Source of the DNA: Paulinella micropora
Lineage: Eukaryota > Cercozoa > Imbricatea > Euglyphida > Paulinellidae
Reading direction: 5' to 3'
DNA length: 64,000 nucleotides
Assembly: GCA_019918135.1 (NCBI GenBank)
Contig: WBZZ01006702.1
Coordinates: 74,501-138,500 of the forward strand
The position numbers were made by a program, and so were the translations under genes. Each line of letters opens with the position of its first letter. The first letter of the stretch is position 1. Below, in pieces: positions 58,563 through 64,000 of the stretch. Below the pieces are notes generated by a model, which saw only the letters and a program-made list of their open reading frames with translations, was not told where the DNA came from and searched no databases.

Positions 58563-58733
58563 CATCTGGCTGCTTTCTTGTGCATGTCCTGGATCCTGTT
58601 GTAGATCTTGTCGCGTACTCGAGTAATAGCGCGCCGTAGGCGCCAGCGGTTCCGCTTCTTGCTGCTGTCCTTAGCCAGTAGCGCGACCTTGCTCAGCAGC
58701 TTGTCGACGTGTTTCTGCAATCGGTACACGCGT

Positions 58734-58801
58734 CCAGCCCGCTGTCGCGGGCTGGAATGAAGAGAAGGGGGGGGGGGGGGGGCGCGGGGGGCTTGCCCCC
58801 G
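58734..58801. repeat. GC-rich palindromic element replacing the TnpB core
   Basis: CCAGCCCGCTGTCGCGGGCTGG stem plus a long G run. Absent from copy 1, where RuvC-I sequence is found instead. Confidence 0.85.
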
Positions 58802-59040
58802 AGTTGACTCTCTTCCAGTGAAAGAACTTGCCCTTCTGGCTAAGATTTGTGATGGCCGAGGCCCTCGCCGCTTGCAGATCCCGGATGACCACTGCGCGGA
58901 TGTCGTAGGGCACGCTGAGAAGCCACGGCCTGGCTCGTACAAATTCACTATTCTCTTGCACAAACCGCAGGCGCAGAGTATCCAAATCAAAGTCGCCGAG
59001 GCAGTGCATTCTACCACCCATCTCGGCCCTTCTTTGCCCA

Positions 59041-59168
59041 CCCCGCTTGCGCGGGCTGGAGAGGCATAAGGGGGGGGCGCGGGGGGGGCTTGCTCCCCCG
59101 GCGCGGGTTGGAGAGAAACACGCTTGGCTGCCGGGGGGCGCGGGGGGGCATGCCCCCCGGCAGCCAAG
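59041..59168. repeat. Two adjacent GC-rich palindromic elements
   Basis: 59041-59110 (CCCCGCTTGCGCGGG) and 59123-59168 (GGCTGCCGGGGGGC...GCCCCCCGGCAGCC), both inside the N-terminal part of TnpB copy 2. Confidence 0.85.
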
Positions 59169-59309
59169 CTCGTCTAACTTCTTTATCCTTGGTCTTTGGG
59201 TAGATCCTGCACGTGATTGTTTTGAGCGGGGGCGTTTTGCCCGCCTTCTTGTTCAGACTAAACTTTTTCTTCTTGGGCAGCTTGTTCTGGGTCTCGTCTG
59301 CTTTGGCTG

Positions 59310-59360
59310 CCAGCCCGCTGGCGCGGGCTGAAGGGGGGCTCGGGGGGCCTTGCCCCCCGG
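59310..59360. repeat. GC-rich palindromic element
   Basis: CAGCCCGCTGGCGCGGGCTG stem plus GGGGGGCCTTGCCCCCC. A worn copy lies at 59431-59470. Confidence 0.85.
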
Positions 59361-59630
59361 AGCTAAAGAAGGCTCTGGAGGAGCCTGCGCAGGTTTGAAC
59401 TTCTTCTCTCGGGCTTTCTCCTCTCGGACCGCGCCCGCCGGCGTGGGCTGGAGGGGTGGCTCGGGGTGCCATGCTTTCTTGTCCCAGAGTGTGCGCCGCT
59501 TCATTGGAGAAGTCACTCGTCGGATGGCTTAGGCGGAGTTTGTCGTCGAGGCAGGACCCATAAAGCCAAGGGCAGGGCCATGCCTGTACCTGGTCACAAA
59601 ATGAACAAGTTAAATTTGTGGGTTTAGAGG

Positions 59631-60568
59631 GAGAGCAAAAATAAACAAATATTCTTTTCGGAGCTCGCGGGGGGGGGGGGGGGCGCCCCCCCCCCCCCCC
59701 CTGCCACCTTCTCTTTTTCTCCCCTTGGCAACTCCCTCGCGCCCCGCCCCCCCCCCCTCCTTACATTTCCCCGCCTCCGTTTCTGTGCAGGGGAGGGAGG
59801 GGAGAGGGAAAGGGGGAGGGAAGAGGGAGGGGGGAGGGGGAAATTGCCTCCCCCCCCCCTTCCCCTTCTCTCTCCCCTCCCCCTCCCCCCTTTCTCTCTC
59901 CCCCCCCTCTTCCCACCTCGCGCCCTTTAGCCTTTGGCAAGATTTTGGGCGCACGCTTGTTTCCCCGGGAAAAGCTTTATTGTCAACTGACTGCTGCCTT
60001 TTTTCGGCCATATCATTCCAGCAAACACAATTACGCAAATTTGGCGACAAATTTTGTGCAAAAAAAAAGAAGAGATAGAGAGAGAGAGGGAAAGAAAGAG
60101 GGAGAGGGGAGGGAGAAGAGAGAGAAAGAGGGGAGGGGGAGGGAGGGAAAGGGGGAAGGGGGAGGGAAAGCAAAGTTCCCCCCTCCCCCTTCCCTCCTTC
60201 TCCCATCTTCCCCGCCTCACCCCTTCTCCTTTCCCTCTTCTCTCTTTCTCTCCCTCTCTCTCTCTATCTCTTCTTTTTTTTGCACAAAATTTGTCGCCAA
60301 ATTTGCGTAATTGTGTCCGCTTGGAATGATATGATCGAAAAGGGCAGTACTGTCGAAAGACGGGGTCGGGCCTGGGCAGAATCTTGCTGTATGCAAAGGA
60401 AGGGCGCGAGGTGGGAAGGAGGGGGGGGGGGGGGAGAGAAAGGGGGGAGGGGGGGGGGGCGCGAGGGAGTTGCCAAGGGGGGAAGGGGAGAAGGGGCAGG
60501 GGGGGGGGGGGGGGCGGCCCCCCCCCCTTGGGCTTCGAAAAAGAATGTTGGTTTATTTTTGCTCTCCG
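59631..60568. repeat. Long imperfect palindrome, ~0.9 kb
   Basis: GAGAGCAAAAATAAAC at 59631 pairs with GTTTATTTTTGCTCTC ending at 60568. The inner parts 60008-60170 and 60190-60345 pair closely, including two AAATTTGGCGACAAATTT palindromes (60039 and 60285) and the outer GGCCATATCATTCC / GGAATGATATGATC. The centre is near 60180. It joins the two inverted TnpB elements. The ORFs here are translations of purine/pyrimidine runs. Confidence 0.85.
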
Positions 60569-61356
60569 TCAAGAACAAAAGGAGCGCCGAGAGCAAAGAA
60601 GGGCCGAGATGGGCGGTAGAATGCGCTGCCTCGGCGACTTTGATTTGGATACTCTGCGCCTGCGGTTTGTGAAAAAAGATAGTGAGTTCGTGCGAGCCAG
60701 GCCGTGGCTCCTCAGCGTACCATACGACATTCGCGAAGTGGCCATCCGTGACCTGCAAGCGGCTAGGGCCTCCGCCATCTCAAATCTTAGCCAGAAGGGC
60801 AAGTTCTTTCACTAGAAGAGAGTCAACTTCCGCAAGTGGGAGGAGCGCAGGTCTACGATCGCGATCTCGCACACGCTCTGGGGTTGCCGGCGGGGCTTCT
60901 TTGCGGGCTTTCTGGGACCAGACTCAGTTACCTCCAAGGACTGGAGAAAACAAGAGCGTAGGCTTGGAGCCAAGAAGCTTGAAATCAAGTACGACGTGCG
61001 CCTGCGGGTCGATCCCCTGGGTAGATGGTACTTACATGTACCGGTAGAGATAGATCAGCGGCAGCGCGATTTTGCGGAGCCGGACTCCAAGCGTGCAGTG
61101 AGCATCGACCCGGGCGTAATCTCTTTCTGACCATGTACCACGCGGATTCTGGCGCGATAACCGAATGGGGCCGCGAGTCTATTGCACGCGTGTACCGTCT
61201 GCAGAAACACATCGACAATCTGCTAAGCAAGGTCGCGCTACTGGCTAAGGACAACAGCAAGAAGCGGAACCGCTGGCGCCTACGGCGCGCTATTACTCGA
61301 GTGCGTGATAAGATCTATAATATGGTCCAGGACGTGCATAAGAAAGCAGCCAGATG

Positions 61357-61408
61357 CGGGGGGCGCCGCCCCCCGTGACCCCCCCCTGCAGCCCGCGCCA
61401 GCGGGCTG
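61357..61408. repeat. GC-rich palindromic element in TnpB copy 1
   Basis: GGGGGGCGCCGCCCCCC then CAGCCCGCGCCAGCGGGCTG, inserted between VHKKAARC and the zinc ribbon. Confidence 0.9.
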
Positions 61409-61597
61409 CGCAGCGAGAATATGTAGGTAAGTGCAAGGTGCTGATCTGCAACGAGGAGTTCACGACACAGGCGTGTACGCAATGTGGGGCGCTGTGGAGA
61501 GACATCAAAGCTGCCAAGACGTACAGTTGCCAGTGGTGTGCTCTCCAGCACGGACGCGACATGAACGCCAGTCGCAACATCCTCTTGAGACTGCTAC

Positions 61598-61645
61598 AGC
61601 CCGCTGGCGCGGGCTGAAGGGGGGCTCGGGGGGCTTTGCCCCCCG
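61598..61645. repeat. GC-rich palindromic element in TnpB copy 1
   Basis: CAGCCCGCTGGCGCGGGCTG then GGGGGGCTTTGCCCCCC, straight after NILLRLL. Confidence 0.9.
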
Positions 61646-61829
61646 CTCTGAGAAGGGAGGAGGATGTGCCGCGTGCTGCCCTTTCTCCCTTCCAGCTGTA
61701 GGAATCTCTGGAGGGGTTCACCTCCCTAAGATTTCAATCCAATCCGGTCCGGTTATTTGGCAAAAGACTAAGAGGTTGATTCTGAAATTATTAAAAAGTT
61801 TTATTAGCCCGATTGATATAAGCGAGGAA

Positions 61830-62381
61830 TCATCTTGCGCAAACTAGAGTGGAAGGAGCTGGGGCCTCTGGCAGAGACTCCCAGAAAGCTTCCAACACGT
61901 TATCTAGAATAACAAGAAGCTTTTGCCTGTAATCGCTGAAGGCCACGTAATGCTGACGCGCTGTTTGCTCGCTGTGCTCGTGGTAGTTGGCGGCCAGGGC
62001 GCGAACCTTGCGCAGCTGGCTGACCCGCGGGGGCGGGGTGGTGACGGAGGGGTCTGGGGGGGGGACAGCGGCAGTACCGCCGGCGTTTTGCCAGAGAAAG
62101 GTCTCGCTGAGTTTGCGCAGGTGGAAGAGGCGGAGCGTGGCGGCGCGCTCGGGCGACGCAAACCCTGTGCGGGCCAGGGAGAGCATCGACCCGGGCGACA
62201 GGACAGCAATCTCTGCGCCTGCTACGGCGCGGGGCCCCGACCTGACCGGGCCCACTCTTTCTGCTCGAAAGGGCTTACACAGAGCCTCTGCATAAAAGCG
62301 TTGCATCTCATCCTCCAAGCGTTCCCCCACGCGCCTCGTCGGCAGCGAGCCCGGCACCGCTGCCAGCAAGGGCCATGGCAT
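61830..62381 (-). CDS. Hypothetical protein, 183 aa
   Basis: The ATG at 62381 is preferred over the upstream open frame. It is helical and Arg-rich, with a Pro-rich linker (PPPDPSVTTPPPRVS) near residue 120. The end converges on the TnpB element. No family recognised. Confidence 0.6.
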   Translation of the reverse strand: MPWPLLAAVPGSLPTRRVGERLEDEMQRFYAEALCKPFRAERVGPVRSGPRAVAGAEIAVLSPGSMLSLARTGFASPERAATLRLFHLRKLSETFLWQNAGGTAAVPPPDPSVTTPPPRVSQLRKVRALAANYHEHSEQTARQHYVAFSDYRQKLLVILDNVLEAFWESLPEAPAPSTLVCAR

Positions 62382-63001
62382 CTTTTTCTTGCTTTCGGGA
62401 GGAGGGCGCGCCAAGAAAGTACAAAACAAAAATTACGCTGAATTAAAGCTCGACAAAGTCGTACAAAAAAAAATTAATAAAAAGAAAATCCTTGACAAAG
62501 TTTTAATCTTTGGCACTGAAAACTAGGAGAGGGAGAGGGAAGAGGCAGGGAGGCGCTCCCCCCCCCCCCCCCCCCCTTGTCGAGACTGAATCAAACGGTG
62601 TATCAAGGAGTATGCCAGCTACGGGATGTTCACCAAGGTGTGTGCCGAGAAGTTGGGGACAATTAAGACTGTTCGTCCCAGGTCCCTTTGTCGAACACAA
62701 GGGCAAGAACTCACGCCATGTTTGTGGAACTGCGCAAAAAAGATCATAAACAGGCTCTGGCCGCCCTTGGACCGCGCCTGAAATTTCCGGGCCCAGCGGT
62801 CCGCACGCTCGCTCCATCTGAAGCTAAGAATGTACAAAAAAATTAATAAAAAAAATCCCTGATAAAGCTTAATCCCGGCACTGAGAACCCCACAAGTCTG
62901 GCCAGTTTTCATTTTTATTCAAAGAAAACCAAGTCGAAAAAGAAAAAAAGCTTAACAGTTGTCCCTCCCTTTTTCTTTGTGGCCTTTTGCCTCCACAAGA
63001 C
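62382..63001. other. Spacer with repeat units and a possible gene remnant
   Basis: GAATTAAAGCTCGACAAAGT at 62440, TTAATCTTTGGCACTGAAAA at 62503, and a third unit at 62865. Between 62577 and 62830 the plus strand has coding-like stretches in changing frames (FTKVCAEKLGTIKTV; LRKKDHKQALAALGPRLK), perhaps a decayed gene. Confidence 0.5.
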
Positions 63002-64000
63002 TCATTCAAGCCACAGCTTATCTCTGATGGCGGCCACAACTTGCTTGGGAATGTATAGTTTAGCAGAGCGCATGGGCTCCGAGTCGGGCAAAGCCTCTCG
63101 ATCGAGGGTGCCTAGGCGCTCTCGTCCTCTTAACAGATTCCAGCGTTTTGCCCACTCAGCTTCGCTAATGTCTGAATCAGCTTTCAATAAAGCCACCGGA
63201 AAAATGCACCAGTTTCTCTCGAAGAAAGGGCCCCAGTATTCGGAGGAGAGTTTTTGTCCGGTTCTGTCCGGGGCGCCCGTTGCAAATTTCACGATTGCTA
63301 GGTCGGGCCTGCCGGGGAAAAAAGTGATTTCCTGCAAGTTGAGGTTGTTTTGCAGGAAGTTTTGCAGGGAGATCAAGATTGCCGCTCGTTTGCTTCCGCT
63401 TGAACTACCGTAATAATCCAGTATATCCTTGGTAAAGAGGTACTGGGCAGGCCAGTGGCCATATTTCAAGTCTTTGACCAGGAATCTGTAAGCATAGCGG
63501 ACGTCTAGGCGGTCGCTTTTCTGATACTTGGAATTCCTGCGGTGCGCCCAGAGGTCGGTGGGCGGGATGAGCTCGATTTTCTGTTCATGTCCGCCCAGGC
63601 GCATTAGCCTTTGGACTTCTGCCCAATATTCCTTTTCTTGGTTGAACCCGAGCTTGACTTGCTCTAGCTGTTCCTCCGACAAGGGTGCCCAGGCGGTGTA
63701 CTTTTGCCACTGATGGTCTTGGCGGTCTTGTTTGCTTGCGAACTCTTTCCAGAATTCTCGCGGCTGGTTGTGCCTTGTACCCCAGCGCAGAGCTACTTGC
63801 TGGAAACCCTGCACTTCAAAGCCCAGCACGGGGGGCGAGCCCTCGGCGGAAGTGCGGCGCCGAGCGGCGGCGGCGCGCTTAGCGCGTGGTGGTAAGTTTT
63901 GCACAGGGGTGGCTGGGTGTGTTTTCTTGTCATCGTCGTCGTCGTCGCGGCCGGGGTTGGCGCCTCCCTCCCCGCCGGGCGGGGCGGGGGCCGCCGTCGT
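63002..64000 (-). CDS. Hypothetical protein, 5' partial
   Basis: The frame is open to the window edge, so the gene starts outside. At the edge it codes an Ala/Pro/Gly stretch, then six Asp and a basic run (AKRAAAARRRT) that may be a nuclear signal. The remaining ~280 residues are globular and Trp/Tyr-rich (EFWKEFASKQDR, DVRYAYRFLVKDLKYGHW). An in-frame GTG at 63904 is a possible internal start. No family recognised. Confidence 0.7.
   Translation of the reverse strand, partial: TTAAPAPPGGEGGANPGRDDDDDDKKTHPATPVQNLPPRAKRAAAARRRTSAEGSPPVLGFEVQGFQQVALRWGTRHNQPREFWKEFASKQDRQDHQWQKYTAWAPLSEEQLEQVKLGFNQEKEYWAEVQRLMRLGGHEQKIELIPPTDLWAHRRNSKYQKSDRLDVRYAYRFLVKDLKYGHWPAQYLFTKDILDYYGSSSGSKRAAILISLQNFLQNNLNLQEITFFPGRPDLAIVKFATGAPDRTGQKLSSEYWGPFFERNWCIFPVALLKADSDISEAEWAKRWNLLRGRERLGTLDREALPDSEPMRSAKLYIPKQVVAAIRDKLWLE

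Larger units (their letters stand above)
58163..59530 (-). mobile_element. tnpB: TnpB-type transposon, copy 2, heavily interrupted
   Basis: In order on the minus strand: MKRRTLWDKKA start (59500), the N-terminal TITCRIYPKTKDKEV (about 59200), FDLDTLRLRF...LPVPYDIR-type core (59000-58810; read as LLSVPYDIRAVVIRDLQAAR), RVYRLQKHVDKLLSKVALLA (58720-58590), and the zinc-ribbon end FTTQACTQCGALW...CQWCALQHGR...NASRNILLRLL (58470-58330), here with base differences. GC palindromes sit at 59431, 59310, 59123, 59041, 58734, 58507 and 58270. The one at 58734 replaces the RuvC-I region present in copy 1. Frames change several times, so the nuclease is dead. TnpB is the RNA-guided nuclease ancestor of Cas12. 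Confidence 0.85.
60590..61745 (+). mobile_element. tnpB: TnpB-type transposon, copy 1
   Basis: On the plus strand: GDFDLDTLRLRFVKKDSEFV from about 60625, ISHTLWGCRRGFFAGF, VRLRVDPLGRWYLHVPVEID, then KRAVSIDPGV (the RuvC-I Asp block) at ~61090, YHADSGAITEWG, RVYRLQKHIDNLLSKVALLA, and the zinc ribbon FTTQACTQCGALW...YSCQWC with RDMNASRN (RuvC-III Asp) at 61460-61585. It has an in-frame stop near 60813, a frame change near 61125 and two GC palindromes (61357 and 61598), so it is inactive. The RuvC-II segment seems lost at the first palindrome. The end (CTGTAGGAATCTCTGG...TTTCAATCC) is shared in inverse with copy 2. Confidence 0.88.

Noticed and set aside
59610-60758. Several ORFs in the palindrome
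   Set aside because: They are readings of purine/pyrimidine runs, mirrored on both strands by the palindrome.

Overview
The window looks like part of a GC-rich giant DNA virus genome (nucleocytoplasmic large DNA virus type), or a virus-derived region integrated in a protist genome. I base this on closely packed, mostly single-exon genes on both strands, very few housekeeping genes, and many F-box/leucine-rich-repeat, RING and Sel1-like genes. It also carries a herpesvirus/NCLDV-style replication pair, a KilA/BRO-like DNA-binding domain, TnpB transposon genes, and repeat-filled intergenic spacers. No capsid, polymerase, ribosomal RNA or tRNA gene is visible, so I do not assign a lineage. At least two GT-AG introns are readable, so the spliceosome has acted on some of this DNA.

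1-10.9 kb: a RING-H2 protein; a 140-residue protein with a near-copy of the histone H3 N-terminal tail; a GRDP-like protein; a protein with a ubiquitin-like C-terminus; F-box/LRR-like genes; a second protein whose first 21 residues align without gaps to the H3 tail; a membrane protein. 11-14.3 kb: two Sel1-repeat genes and a duplicated 86-bp segment. 14.3-20 kb: a UL9-like origin-binding helicase and a PrimPol/UL52-like primase, both minus strand and both interrupted by GC-rich palindromic elements.

20-26.7 kb: a segmental duplication of an F-box/LRR gene and its flanks (one copy decayed), then a thymidylate synthase fragment that still holds an intron. 26.7-30.6 kb: a segment bounded by inverted collagen-coding minisatellite repeats. 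It contains a RING tail, a second primase-like gene and a kinase-like gene. The body that matches the RING tail lies just outside, at 30.6-32.3 kb, which suggests an inversion. 32.5-49.6 kb: lineage-specific genes, including a DNA-binding/HNH gene, a tandem pair of unknown cysteine-containing proteins, an F-box gene and a tandem pair of ~400-residue unknown proteins.

49.6-53.4 kb and 55.9-57.3 kb are almost pure repeat: 3'-end-like units, 140-bp modules and ~420-bp collagen-type units. 53.5-55.9 kb holds a full-length paralogue of the split RING protein and a small unknown gene. 58.2-61.7 kb is a pair of broken TnpB elements in head-to-head orientation around a ~0.9-kb palindrome and peppered with GC-rich palindromic elements. 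Unknown genes close the window, the last running off its end.

Taken together, the recognisable genes point to replication initiation (primase and origin-binding helicase), interference with host ubiquitin signalling (F-box, RING, ubiquitin-like) and probable imitation of host chromatin (two H3-tail-like proteins). The H3-tail mimics are the strongest candidate for an undescribed system.
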